Positions 9,927 to 17,994 of a stretch of 64,000 nt of DNA are shown piece after piece (the first letter of the stretch is position 1; each line of letters begins with the position of its first letter). The stretch is taken from NCBI GenBank assembly GCA_029983695.1, contig JASBZB010000001.1:186001-250000 (forward strand), written 5' to 3'. Origin of the DNA: Lutispora sp003527145 (lineage in GTDB: Bacteria > Bacillota > Clostridia > Lutisporales > Lutisporaceae). The notes under the pieces are model-generated. The model did no database searches. It worked only from the letters and a program-made list of their open reading frames with translations, and was not told the DNA's origin. Made by a program: the position numbers and the translations under genes.

Positions 9927-11600
9927 GTGACTGACAATTCAGTAGTTCTAGAAGGTAAAAACCTGACAAAGCTTATATCAGAAGCAGAAGAGCATTTTAA
10001 TGTTGATAAGGATTTTATAAAGGTTGAGATTATGGAAGAAAAAAAATCTCTTTTCGGCAGTTACTACAAAATCAAAGCATCATATGAGCATAATACTGAA
10101 TTGAAAGACTTGGAAAGGCTAATAAGCAATATAGAAGAAAAACTAATGAATTCTAATGCCGATGCTATCTCTGCAGATTCCGAAGGTGAAGGCGCATTTA
10201 TTGAAGAAAACGAAAAGGAAGCTGATTGTGAGTATGAAATTTCAGTTTCCTCAGATGCTATGGAGGCGCATATAAAGATATACCCTCCGTTTGGAGGGGG
10301 AAAAGAGCCTGATAAGGAAAGCATTTATAAAGCATTGGAAGCAAGCAATATTAAAAGCGGAATATTACATAATGAAGTAGAAAACCTTGCTGACCATAAA
10401 ATATATAATAATGCAATCACGATTGCTAAAGGAAAACCTTCTATACCAGGCAAGGATGCAAGCTTAGAATATCATTTTGATATTTCAAAAGATAAAAAGA
10501 TGCTTATAACAGATGACGGAAGAATAGATTATAAGGAATTATCCTTAATAAAAAATGTAAATGAAGGCGACCTTCTTGTTACAATGACACCTGCTTCAAA
10601 AGGCATAAGCGGTGAAGATGTATATGGCAATGAAGTTAAGGCAATAGACGGAAAAACAATAAATATGCCTAAAGGGAAAAATGTGACTTTGAGTGAAGAT
10701 GGATTAAAGCTCATCTCTATGATTAACGGAGAGGTTAAGATTGTAGAAGGAAAAGTAAATGTTTTTCAAGTGTATACAGTAGACGGAAACGTTGATAATT
10801 CCACAGGAAATATTAGATTTTTAGGCAAAGTGATCGTAAAGGGAAATGTGATAACCGGGTTTACTATAGAAGCGGATGAAGATATTGAAGTGTTCGGGGT
10901 AGTAGAGGGTGCCAAGATAAGTTCCAAAGGCAATATAGTTTTGCATAGAGGTATCCAAGGCATGAATAAAGGAGAGCTTGTATGTGAAGGGGATCTGATT
11001 GCCAAGTTTATTGAGAACAGTAAAGTATATGCAAAGGGAAATATTCAGACAGATGCAATAATGCATAGCATTGTTTATTGCGGTAAAAAGCTTGAAGTTA
11101 AAGGCAAAAAAGGCCTTCTTGTAGGCGGAGAAATAAGGGTATCCGATGAAATTAAGGCGAAAATTATAGGCTCTCCTATGGCAACCGTTACGGAAGTAGA
11201 GGTCGGCATGAACCCTGATGTAAGAAAGAAATATGATAGCTTAAAAGCTGAGTATGCTAAGAATGCTGAGAATTATACAAAGCTCTGCCAAGTCGTTGAT
11301 TTGCTTACAAAGATGAGCAAAAAAGGGGAGCTGGACGATGACAAAAGAACCATGATGAATAAGTCAATCGTTCTTAAATTACAAACGCAAAATGCGATGG
11401 AAGGGTTTAAAAAAGAAATACAGGAAGTAGAAACCTATATTGAGGATATTTCAAACGGAAGAATTAAAGTGGAGAACATAGTATATCCGGGCACAAAGAT
11501 TACGATTGGCAGTAATTCCATGTTTGTCAGGGACCAGATACAGCATGTGACTTTTTATAGATCAGCTGGAGAAATAAAAATAGGCTCTTTTGAGCCATAA
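9927..11600 (+). CDS. fapA: FapA (DUF342) family protein
   Basis: This is a 557-residue protein of the DUF342/FapA family. The N-terminal 60 residues resemble a Jag-N-type domain (KSLFGSYYKIKA). The middle, about 180-430, is rich in Gly-Val-Lys short beta repeats (GNVITGFTIEADEDIEVFG type) predicted to form a beta-helix like that of polymer-forming cytoskeletal proteins. The C-terminal 90 residues include coiled coil. The start is GTG with AAGGAG about nine bases upstream. FapA proteins often lie next to flagellar sigma genes in Clostridia; a biochemical role is not established from the sequence. Confidence 0.88.
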   Translation: MTDNSVVLEGKNLTKLISEAEEHFNVDKDFIKVEIMEEKKSLFGSYYKIKASYEHNTELKDLERLISNIEEKLMNSNADAISADSEGEGAFIEENEKEADCEYEISVSSDAMEAHIKIYPPFGGGKEPDKESIYKALEASNIKSGILHNEVENLADHKIYNNAITIAKGKPSIPGKDASLEYHFDISKDKKMLITDDGRIDYKELSLIKNVNEGDLLVTMTPASKGISGEDVYGNEVKAIDGKTINMPKGKNVTLSEDGLKLISMINGEVKIVEGKVNVFQVYTVDGNVDNSTGNIRFLGKVIVKGNVITGFTIEADEDIEVFGVVEGAKISSKGNIVLHRGIQGMNKGELVCEGDLIAKFIENSKVYAKGNIQTDAIMHSIVYCGKKLEVKGKKGLLVGGEIRVSDEIKAKIIGSPMATVTEVEVGMNPDVRKKYDSLKAEYAKNAENYTKLCQVVDLLTKMSKKGELDDDKRTMMNKSIVLKLQTQNAMEGFKKEIQEVETYIEDISNGRIKVENIVYPGTKITIGSNSMFVRDQIQHVTFYRSAGEIKIGSFEP

Positions 11601-11612
11601 GGTGGTAATATT

Positions 11613-11915
11613 ATGTCAATAAGATCCGTAGACTTTCAGATTCTTATACCAAAGGCTCCGGAGATTCAGAAAATGAGGCATGTAGAAAATGAGAATCAAA
11701 GGGTCAATCAACATATTAATATCATTGAGGACTCAAACAAAAAAACCAAGGAATTAAAGCAGATCAACAAAGCAGATAAGGCATACAAAGCCAGGATAGA
11801 TAAAGATGGGAAAAACGGCAGATCCAAAAGCGGTGATAAAGATAGTGATAAAGAAGATAAAAAGGATAAAAGAAGTAAAAGTTCCACAGGGTCAAGAATT
11901 GACATTTTAATATAA
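11613..11915 (+). CDS. Hypothetical charged protein
   Basis: I do not recognise this 100-residue protein. The first 30 residues resemble a short amphipathic region (DFQILIPKAPEIQKM), and residues 35-95 are dominated by Lys, Asp, Ser and Arg, probably disordered. It ends in the hydrophobic RIDILI. The start ATG has GGTGG eight bases upstream. The next gene begins within about 12 bases, so it belongs to the flagellar operon, but nothing more can be said about its job. Confidence 0.7.
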   Translation: MSIRSVDFQILIPKAPEIQKMRHVENENQRVNQHINIIEDSNKKTKELKQINKADKAYKARIDKDGKNGRSKSGDKDSDKEDKKDKRSKSSTGSRIDILI

Positions 11916-11927
11916 ATGGTGTGTGAT

Positions 11928-12401
11928 ATGATGAATTATATTAATTATTTATTAACAATTGTTGGAATAGGCATGATAATCATATCCTTGTTCCTAATAG
12001 CTTCTGACAAAATCAGAGGAGAAAGAATTTACTATGATTTATATATGAAGGAACAGGAAATAAAAAAGGCTATAGCAGATGCTGAAGAAATAGTCGGTGA
12101 ATTGGTATATACTTCTGAGGTTGTTATTAGTGACATTGAAGAGCATATCAGCAGCATGAAACAATCTTATAATAGCAATGAAAAAGAGATAGGCAAGCTG
12201 GCTGCTGATATAGATGAGAACAGAAAGCCGAATAAGGATGTTCCCGTTCCGCCAAAGACAAAAAAAGAGAAAGATATATTAGATTTATTCAGCAAAGGCA
12301 TGAATGTCGATGACATAGCTAAAAATCTTCAGATAGGCAAGGGAGAAGTGTCATTAACATTGTCTTTAAACAGTGGGGTTAAGAATAATGAAATCATATG
12401 A
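11928..12401 (+). CDS. SwrB-like single-pass membrane protein (DUF6115 type)
   Basis: One transmembrane segment at about residues 5-25 (INYLLTIVGIGMIIISLFLI) is followed by a coiled coil at about 40-95. The C-terminal helix-turn-helix-like stretch, around ILDLFSKGMNVDDIAKNLQIG, resembles the tail of flagellar and DUF6115 proteins. SwrB of Bacillus, which promotes flagellar export gate assembly, has the same topology and also follows sigD in its operon. The match rests on layout, not on a recognised motif. ATG 11928 and ATG 11931 both fit GGTGTG; ATG 11916 lies directly at the previous stop. It overlaps the next gene by 14 bases. Confidence 0.7.
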   Translation: MMNYINYLLTIVGIGMIIISLFLIASDKIRGERIYYDLYMKEQEIKKAIADAEEIVGELVYTSEVVISDIEEHISSMKQSYNSNEKEIGKLAADIDENRKPNKDVPVPPKTKKEKDILDLFSKGMNVDDIAKNLQIGKGEVSLTLSLNSGVKNNEII

Positions 12402-12849
12402 TATAAAAGGCATAATTTTAGGTATTGGAATAGGGCTGGTGCTGTCATCGATTATAAATATAAATATTAACAGCAGGGCTTTGACTGATGACTTTATAAA
12501 AACTGAGGCTTCTAAAAAAGGCTTCATAATAGTCAACCCTAAAGATTTAATCGACAAGGGCGAGACAAGTGAAAAAAACAGCACATATGAGGGCGAGAAA
12601 ATAAATGAAGACTCAGATGAAACGGAAGAAATCGGAGAAGTAGAAATTAAGGTTTCTAAGGGGTACGATTCTTACAAAACAGCAGATGTTCTCGCAGAAC
12701 ATGGATTGATCGACGATAAAAACGGATTTATGGATAGATTATATAAAAGAGGAAAAGATGATAAGATCCAATATGGGAGCTTCATATTAAAAAAAGGCAT
12801 GAGCTATGATGATATAATTGATGTTATCACTAAGCCTAAAAAGCAATAG
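12388..12849 (+). CDS. MltG-like N-terminal membrane/LysM-like protein
   Basis: This 153-residue protein has one N-terminal membrane segment (residues 7-27), a charged linker, and a 65-residue C-terminal domain. That domain has the DSYKTADVLAEHGLIDD...YKRGKDDKIQYGSFIL...YDDIIDVI pattern, resembling the LysM-like region of endolytic transglycosylase MltG/YceG. The catalytic YceG domain is absent, so lytic activity is not expected. ATG 12388 follows GGGG at about 12375. It is the last gene of the flagellar operon. Cell-wall binding near the flagellar base is a reasonable guess, no more. Confidence 0.65.
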   Translation: MKSYDIKGIILGIGIGLVLSSIINININSRALTDDFIKTEASKKGFIIVNPKDLIDKGETSEKNSTYEGEKINEDSDETEEIGEVEIKVSKGYDSYKTADVLAEHGLIDDKNGFMDRLYKRGKDDKIQYGSFILKKGMSYDDIIDVITKPKKQ

Positions 12850-12948
12850 ACCTATTGAATATGAATAAAATGTTTTAAAATGGCAAACCTAAAAAAGGCT
12901 TCTACGTGATATGCATTAAAAAAGAAGATATTTGGCATAATAATTTTA

Positions 12949-12977
12949 TTGCCAATAAAGGCTATATATGCTATACT
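12949..12977 (+). promoter_or_regulatory. Sigma-A promoter of rpsB-tsf
   Basis: TTGCCA at 12949-12954 and TATACT at 12972-12977 are separated by exactly 17 bases. This is the best housekeeping promoter in the 233-base gap between the flagellar operon and rpsB, and it implies a leader of about 100 bases. Confidence 0.8.
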
Positions 12978-13082
12978 ACAATATGTGAAAAATCACACAT
13001 AGCTTGATTGACTAAAGGGTGCAGAAATGCTTTTAGGCAAGAGGACGGCTATGGAGGAAAAAACCGCAGGAGGTGACATATA
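12978..13082 (+). promoter_or_regulatory. rpsB 5' leader
   Basis: About 100 transcribed bases precede rpsB. Just after the promoter a short hairpin (TGTGA/TCACA around 12981-12996) is visible. An A/G-rich stretch follows, leading to the AGGAGG site. Ribosomal protein S2 leaders are often autoregulatory in bacteria. I cannot match a known S2-binding fold, so an autogenous role is inference only. Confidence 0.4.
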
Positions 13083-13781
13083 ATGTCAGTAATTTCTATG
13101 AAACAATTATTAGAGGCTGGTGTTCATTTCGGGCATCAGACAAGACGATGGAACCCTAAAATGGCTGAGTTTATCTTTACTGAAAGAAATGGCATTTATA
13201 TCATAGACCTTCAGAAAACCGTTAAAAAAGTTGAAGAAGCCTATGAATTTATTAAAGAGGTTGCCGCTTCAGGAAAGAGTATACTTTTTGTTGGGACTAA
13301 GAAACAAGCTCAGGAGTCAATTGAATCCGAAGCAATAAGAAGTAGCATGTACTATGTAAACCAGAGATGGTTAGGCGGTATGTTGACCAACTTCAAAACA
13401 ATCAAAAAGAGAATCGAAAGATTGAATGAGCTTGACAGGATGGAAAATGACGGCACTTTTGAAGTTTTACCGAAGAAAGAAGTAATCAAGCTTAGAGCAG
13501 AAAAAGAAAAGCTGGAAAAAAATCTTAACGGTATAAAAAGCATGGATGAATTGCCGGGAGCAATATTTATCGTTGACCCAAGGAAAGAAAAAATAGCCAT
13601 TCAGGAAGCCCACATATTAGGAATTCCGGTTGTTGCAATTGTTGATACAAACTGCGACCCAGAAGAAGTTGATTATCCTATACCGGGTAATGATGACGCA
13701 ATAAGAGCAGTCAAGCTTTTAACTTCCAAGATTGCAGATGCTGTAATAGAAGCAAGACAAGGCGAACAGCTAGCAGAATAA
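13083..13781 (+). CDS. rpsB: 30S ribosomal protein S2
   Basis: S2 bridges the head and body of the 30S subunit. The 232 residues show the family signature from the start (MKQLLEAGVHFGHQTRRWNPKM) and in the middle (VNQRWLGGMLTNFKT), plus PGAIFIVDPRKEKIAIQEA and DTNCDPEEVDYPIPGNDDA near the C-terminus. AGGAGGTG at 13069-13076 sets the ATG. rpsB and tsf form the usual pair, separated here by a strong hairpin. Confidence 0.99.
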   Translation: MSVISMKQLLEAGVHFGHQTRRWNPKMAEFIFTERNGIYIIDLQKTVKKVEEAYEFIKEVAASGKSILFVGTKKQAQESIESEAIRSSMYYVNQRWLGGMLTNFKTIKKRIERLNELDRMENDGTFEVLPKKEVIKLRAEKEKLEKNLNGIKSMDELPGAIFIVDPRKEKIAIQEAHILGIPVVAIVDTNCDPEEVDYPIPGNDDAIRAVKLLTSKIADAVIEARQGEQLAE

Positions 13782-13790
13782 TGATAATGC

Positions 13791-13833
13791 GGTAAGGGCC
13801 GGAGTTCTAGTTTTTCTATCTCCAGCCCTTACC
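13791..13833 (+). terminator. rpsB-tsf intergenic hairpin (attenuator-like)
   Basis: Fourteen-base arms at 13791-13804 and 13820-13833 pair at 13 of 14 positions around a 15-base pyrimidine-rich loop. Only TTTAATA follows, without a true U run. It may be a leaky terminator or an RNA processing site that lowers tsf expression relative to rpsB; no separate tsf promoter is evident. Confidence 0.6.
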
Positions 13834-13860
13834 TTTAATAATGTTTAGGAGGAGATTAAT

Positions 13861-14772
13861 ATGGTTGATGCTTCAACGGTGAAAGAACTTAGAGAAAGAA
13901 CCGGAGCAGGGATGATGGATTGCAAAAAAGCTCTGGTTCAGACTGATGGCGATATGGAAAAGGCAATAGAGCTTTTAAGAGAAAAAGGTTTGGCTGCTGC
14001 AGCAAAAAAGGCAGGCAGAATAGCAGCAGAAGGCTTGGTTGGTACATATATCAACGCTGAAAATAAAATAGGTGCAATTGTTGAAGTCAATTGCGAGACA
14101 GATTTTGTTGCCAAGAACCAAGATTTTATTGATTTCGTAAACTCCATGGCTAAAATTGTTGTAGATAAAGAATTGAGCAGCCTGGAGGAATTAAGTGAAT
14201 CAGATTATAACGGAATGAAAGTCAGCGAAGCGCTCAGCTCTTTGATTGCAAAAATTGGTGAGAATATGGCAATAAGAAGGTTTGAGAAGTTTTCTGCAGG
14301 CAACGGTGCTGTTGTATCCTATATACATGGCGGCGGAAGAATAGGAACATTAGTTCAATTAGATAGTTTAGTAGTTAATGATACATTGATAGAATTAGGG
14401 AAAGATATTGCAATGCAAGTTGCGGCAATGAACCCCTTATATATTAGCGAATCCGACGTACCCGGCGACTATATAGAAAAAGAAAAAGAAATTTTAAAGG
14501 TTCAAGCAATAAATGAGGGTAAAAATCCCGCAGTAGTTGAGAAAATGATTGAGGGAAGACTCAAAAAGCAGTTAAAAGAAATTTGCTTATTGGATCAATT
14601 ATTTGTAAAAGATGGAGAAAAAACTGTTGCAAAGCTTTTAACTGATAAATCAAAGGAAATTGGCGCTGATATTTCAATTTCCAGATTTGTTAGATTCGAA
14701 AAAGGCGAAGGCATACAAAAAAGAGAAGACAATTTTGCAGAAGAAGTAATGAGTCAGATGAAAAATAAATAA
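13861..14772 (+). CDS. tsf: Elongation factor Ts
   Basis: EF-Ts is the nucleotide exchange factor that regenerates EF-Tu-GTP. The N-terminal UBA-like domain (VKELRERTGAGMMDCKKAL) and the TDFV motif (VEVNCETDFVAKNQDF near residue 77) are clear. They are followed by the core subdomains, including SYIHGGGRIGTLVQL and MQVAAMNPLYI. At 303 residues it is slightly longer than the Bacillus protein. AGGAGG at 13847-13852 precedes the ATG, and a strong terminator follows. Confidence 0.99.
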   Translation: MVDASTVKELRERTGAGMMDCKKALVQTDGDMEKAIELLREKGLAAAAKKAGRIAAEGLVGTYINAENKIGAIVEVNCETDFVAKNQDFIDFVNSMAKIVVDKELSSLEELSESDYNGMKVSEALSSLIAKIGENMAIRRFEKFSAGNGAVVSYIHGGGRIGTLVQLDSLVVNDTLIELGKDIAMQVAAMNPLYISESDVPGDYIEKEKEILKVQAINEGKNPAVVEKMIEGRLKKQLKEICLLDQLFVKDGEKTVAKLLTDKSKEIGADISISRFVRFEKGEGIQKREDNFAEEVMSQMKNK

Positions 14773-14787
14773 ACTACAATTGAAAAT

Positions 14788-14814
14788 AGAGAACACTCTG
14801 TGTTCTCTTTTTTT
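14788..14814 (+). terminator. Terminator after tsf
   Basis: AGAGAACAC and GTGTTCTCT form a 9-bp stem with a three-base loop, followed directly by a run of T. This is a textbook intrinsic terminator for the rpsB-tsf transcript. Confidence 0.92.
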
Positions 14815-14823
14815 CTAAAACCA

Positions 14824-14850
14824 GAAGGATTTTTATGCTTAGTGTAGAAA
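14824..14850 (+). promoter_or_regulatory. Possible sigma-H-type promoter upstream of pyrH
   Basis: GAAGGATTT (14824-14832), 11 bases, then GTAGAAA (14844-14850) resembles the sigma-H pattern RnAGGAwww-N11-RnnGAAT, with one deviation in the -10. The same arrangement occurs in better form upstream of ftsK and spoVS in this window. Confidence 0.4.
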
Positions 14851-14877
14851 TTTTAGCTTAATCGGAGGTATAATCGT

Positions 14878-15591
14878 ATGCAATCAACAAAATATAAAAG
14901 AATAATTTTGAAGTTGAGTGGTGAAGCCCTCGCCGGTGAAAAAGATTTTGGACTGGATCAAAGCACCATTGAAAGCATAGCTGAAAAAGTTAAAGAATTA
15001 GTTGCTTTAGGAGTTGAAGTTGCCATAGTAGTAGGAGGAGGCAATTTTTGGAGAGGCAGAAGCGGAAAAGGCATGGACAGAACAACTGCAGACAATATGG
15101 GAATGCTTGCAACTGTAATCAATGCTCTGGCTTTGCAGGATGCAATGGAAAGAATAAATATTGCTACCAGAGTGCAAACTGCTATAGAAATGAGACAAAT
15201 TGCTGAACCTTATATCAGACGAAAGGCTATAAGGCATTTAGAAAAAGGACGAGTGGTAATCTTTGCATCAGGCATTGGAAACCCATATTTTTCAACTGAT
15301 ACAACTGCTGCATTAAGGGCTGCAGAAATCGAGGCAGAAGTAATTCTTCTGGCCAAGAAAGTCGATGGGGTGTATGATTGCGACCCGGTAGAAAACAAGG
15401 ATGCTAAAAAATATGAAGTTCTTTCATATATAGATGTTATAAATAAGGGTTTGGGGGTCATGGATTCAACGGCTGCTTCCCTTTGCATGGATAATAAGAT
15501 ACCTATTATAGTATTTAATTTAAATAACCCGGATAACATTATTAAGGTTATAAAAGGTGAAACAATTGGTACAATAGTAAAGGAGGATTAA
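14878..15591 (+). CDS. pyrH: UMP kinase
   Basis: Bacterial UMP kinase of the amino-acid kinase fold phosphorylates UMP to UDP and is usually regulated by UTP and GTP. Visible are KLSGEALAG near residue 13, the GGGNFWRGR loop near residue 54, GNPYFSTDTTAALRAAE near residue 136 and KKVDGVYDCDP near residue 160. The length of 237 is standard. A GGAGG site precedes the ATG. frr follows after three bases, so the pair is cotranscribed. Confidence 0.98.
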   Translation: MQSTKYKRIILKLSGEALAGEKDFGLDQSTIESIAEKVKELVALGVEVAIVVGGGNFWRGRSGKGMDRTTADNMGMLATVINALALQDAMERINIATRVQTAIEMRQIAEPYIRRKAIRHLEKGRVVIFASGIGNPYFSTDTTAALRAAEIEAEVILLAKKVDGVYDCDPVENKDAKKYEVLSYIDVINKGLGVMDSTAASLCMDNKIPIIVFNLNNPDNIIKVIKGETIGTIVKED

Positions 15592-15594
15592 TTC

Positions 15595-16152
15595 ATGATT
15601 AAGGAGATTCAAAAAACAGCGGAAGAAAAGATGTCTAAAACTATAGCTATTTTAAAAAAAGATTTGGCTTCTTTGAAAGCAGGACGCGCTAACCCAGCTA
15701 TGCTGGATAGAATCACTGTAGAGTACTATGGTGTAGAGACACCACTGACTCAGCTTGCAAACATAGCTGCCCCGGAACCAAGAGTCATGACTATACAAGC
15801 TTGGGACTCTAAGTCGGTTCCCTTGATCCAAAAAGCAATATTAAAATCAGATCTTGGGATTAATCCATCAAATGATGGGAAAATTATCAGGCTCGTAGTT
15901 CCGCAATTGACGGAGGAGCGAAGAAAAGACTTAGTAAAAGTAGTTAAGAAAATGGGTGAAGAATCAAAGATTGCAGTAAGAAATACAAGAAGAGATGCAA
16001 TCGAAAGTTTGAAAAAATTAAAAAAAGATGTTAAAATAACTGAAGATGAACTGAAAAAAGCTGAAGAGGAAGTACAGAAATCTACGGATAAAGCAATAAA
16101 AGATATAGATAAAGTCCTTGAAGCTAAAGAGAAGGAAATTATGGAGGTTTAA
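15595..16152 (+). CDS. frr: Ribosome recycling factor
   Basis: RRF, together with EF-G, splits post-termination ribosomes. The 185-residue sequence carries the family pattern: LKAGRANPAMLDRI near residue 28, YYGVETPLTQLANI near residue 44, and the C-terminal helix region VRNTRRDAIESLKKLKKD. It starts three bases after pyrH, with AAAGGAGG just ahead. Confidence 0.98.
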   Translation: MIKEIQKTAEEKMSKTIAILKKDLASLKAGRANPAMLDRITVEYYGVETPLTQLANIAAPEPRVMTIQAWDSKSVPLIQKAILKSDLGINPSNDGKIIRLVVPQLTEERRKDLVKVVKKMGEESKIAVRNTRRDAIESLKKLKKDVKITEDELKKAEEEVQKSTDKAIKDIDKVLEAKEKEIMEV

Positions 16153-16158
16153 TCAATA

Positions 16159-16359
16159 TTGCCCGAAGGTGTTTTACTTATTGGTCACAAACTGGATGAG
16201 GCATTGCTAAGGCTGCCTCATAACAAAGAAATAATTGTTGAAGTAACAAAAGCTCCATCAAAAGAGGGTTGTAATGATTCTGTTTACTCAAATCCTGTTG
16301 TTGTAAAACACAATGAAAGTGAAAAAAGGGTTGTTTTAACTGTAAGTTGTTTTAGATAA
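16159..16359 (+). CDS. Small conserved-type hypothetical protein between frr and uppS
   Basis: A 66-residue protein with a predicted mixed alpha/beta pattern: a short helix near DEALLRLP, then beta strands around IIVEVTKAPSK and VVVKHNESEKRVVLTVSCF. The start is TTG 16159, with GGAGG 12 bases upstream inside the end of frr. Other Clostridia and related Firmicutes carry similar short genes at this spot from memory, but I know no function. A terminator follows directly, so it ends the pyrH-frr transcript. Confidence 0.6.
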   Translation: MPEGVLLIGHKLDEALLRLPHNKEIIVEVTKAPSKEGCNDSVYSNPVVVKHNESEKRVVLTVSCFR

Positions 16360-16363
16360 AAAT

Positions 16364-16389
16364 ACCCCTCATTTTGAGGGGTTTTTTTT
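16364..16389 (+). terminator. Terminator after the frr-linked small gene
   Basis: CCCCTC and GAGGGG pair around ATTTT and are followed by eight T. A clear intrinsic terminator. Confidence 0.93.
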
Positions 16390-16391
16390 AG

Positions 16392-16416
16392 ACCTATATT
16401 TGTGTAAAATATAGGT
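16392..16416 (+). promoter_or_regulatory. Second hairpin ahead of uppS
   Basis: ACCTATATTT and AAATATAGGT form a perfect 10-bp AT-rich stem with a five-base loop, between the terminator and the uppS ribosome binding site. No U run follows at once. It may be an mRNA 5' hairpin for the uppS operon. Confidence 0.4.
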
Positions 16417-16443
16417 AAGTATATTTTTCGGAGGCATATGGAT

Positions 16444-17166
16444 ATGAATACGCAAAAGGTAAAAAATCTGCCTGAGCACATTGCCCTTATAATGGACGGA
16501 AATGGAAGATGGGCAAAGCAAAGAGGCTTACCCAGGTCCCTCGGACATAAAGCCGGTGTAGAAGCATTAAGGGAAATCGTGACATATTGCAGTGACATAG
16601 GAATCAAAATATTGACTGTCTTTGCCTTTTCTACTGAGAACTGGGCCAGGCCGGCGGAAGAGGTAGATTATTTAATAAATATTTTATTGGTTGAGTTTAT
16701 GAAGAAAGAAATTAATGAATTGAACAGAAATAATGTTAGAATTAAAATACTAGGTGATATCGAGGAGCTGCCTTCTTCTACAAAAAAACAGATATATGAG
16801 TCGACTGAAATAACAAAACATAACACCGGCCTGCAGTTTAATATCGCATTGAATTATGGGGGAAGAAATGAAATAATTGATGCAGTAAAGAAGATTGTCA
16901 GGATGACGTTATCCGGTGAGATTGACCAGAGTAATATAGATGAAGATCTGCTTTCAAGTTATCTTTATACTTCAGGCGATAAAGACCCTGATTTGATCAT
17001 ACGGACCAGCGGAGAAAAGAGGATTAGCAATTTTTTGCTGTGGCAGGGAGCTTATAGCGAGCTGTATTTCTCAGAAGTTTTGTGGCCGGATTTTAAAAAA
17101 GAAAATCTTATTGAAGCTATTGATGAATATGAAAAAAGAGACAGGCGCTTTGGCGGAGTAAAGTGA
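16444..17166 (+). CDS. uppS: Undecaprenyl diphosphate synthase
   Basis: This cis-prenyltransferase makes the C55 lipid carrier precursor for peptidoglycan and wall polymers. The catalytic IMDGNGRWAKQRG motif is near residue 17, FAFSTENWARP near residue 63, and RTSGEKRISNFLLWQGAYSE near the C-terminus. ATG 16444 gives a nine-base spacing to GGAGG at 16430-16434; ATG 16438 would be only three bases away. cdsA, dxr and rseP follow in the common uppS-cdsA-dxr-rseP order. Confidence 0.97.
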   Translation: MNTQKVKNLPEHIALIMDGNGRWAKQRGLPRSLGHKAGVEALREIVTYCSDIGIKILTVFAFSTENWARPAEEVDYLINILLVEFMKKEINELNRNNVRIKILGDIEELPSSTKKQIYESTEITKHNTGLQFNIALNYGGRNEIIDAVKKIVRMTLSGEIDQSNIDEDLLSSYLYTSGDKDPDLIIRTSGEKRISNFLLWQGAYSELYFSEVLWPDFKKENLIEAIDEYEKRDRRFGGVK

Positions 17167-17178
17167 TGGGGGATGTTT

Positions 17179-17985
17179 ATGCTTAAGACAAGGATTATCA
17201 GTGCAGTTATCGGTTTACCGCTCATGATAAGCACTTTAATAATTGGCGGCAAATTTTTTTATCTATTTGTTTTTTTGCTTTCCGCAGTAGGATTATACGA
17301 ATACTACAGAGCATTCTCTAATACGGATTATAAACCAACACCATGGATTGGATATTCAGTAACAATAATCTATTATTTTTTAATCTCAATCAGCTATAAT
17401 TCCTTCATTACTCTTTCAATATTAATTTTTATAGCTTTACTATTAACTTTTTTGGATACTATAAAAAAGGGATATAATATATTAAATGTCGCTGTTACTG
17501 TCTTGGGAGTAATTTATGTATCATATTTATTCAGCAACCTTATATTCATATATAATAAAACAAGCGGCAATATCCTCGTTTGGCTGCCGTTTTTGACAGC
17601 CTGGTTTTCTGATACCGGTGCATATTTTATAGGCAGTTGCTTTGGCAAGAATAAGCTTTGCCCTTCAGTGAGCCCAAAAAAAACTATTGAAGGTGCTGTA
17701 GGAGGTATAATAGGCAGTGCCGCAATAAGCACTTTAGCAGGTTTTATATTTATCAGGATGGGATATCAAATAAATATTATTCATTATTTGTTTATCGGAT
17801 TGTTATGCGGCATTACCTCGATACTTGGGGACTTATCAGCATCCTCAATCAAGAGATTCTGCAAGATTAAGGATTTTGGAAACATTATACCAGGTCATGG
17901 AGGAGTGCTTGATAGATTTGACAGCATATTATTTACCGCACCGACTGTATATACATATATAACTATAATGAAAGAATTATTATAA
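17179..17985 (+). CDS. cdsA: Phosphatidate cytidylyltransferase
   Basis: CdsA makes CDP-diacylglycerol from phosphatidic acid and CTP. The protein is almost wholly hydrophobic, with about seven to eight membrane segments. It carries the SPKKTIEGAVGGIIGS element near residue 158 and the C-terminal family signature (SIKRFCKIKDFGNIIPGHGG, then the LDRFDS residues) near residue 220. ATG 17179 is preferred over ATG 17173 because GGGGG lies at 17168-17172. It begins 12 bases after uppS. Confidence 0.96.
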   Translation: MLKTRIISAVIGLPLMISTLIIGGKFFYLFVFLLSAVGLYEYYRAFSNTDYKPTPWIGYSVTIIYYFLISISYNSFITLSILIFIALLLTFLDTIKKGYNILNVAVTVLGVIYVSYLFSNLIFIYNKTSGNILVWLPFLTAWFSDTGAYFIGSCFGKNKLCPSVSPKKTIEGAVGGIIGSAAISTLAGFIFIRMGYQINIIHYLFIGLLCGITSILGDLSASSIKRFCKIKDFGNIIPGHGGVLDRFDSILFTAPTVYTYITIMKELL

Positions 17986-17994
17986 GGAGAAGAG

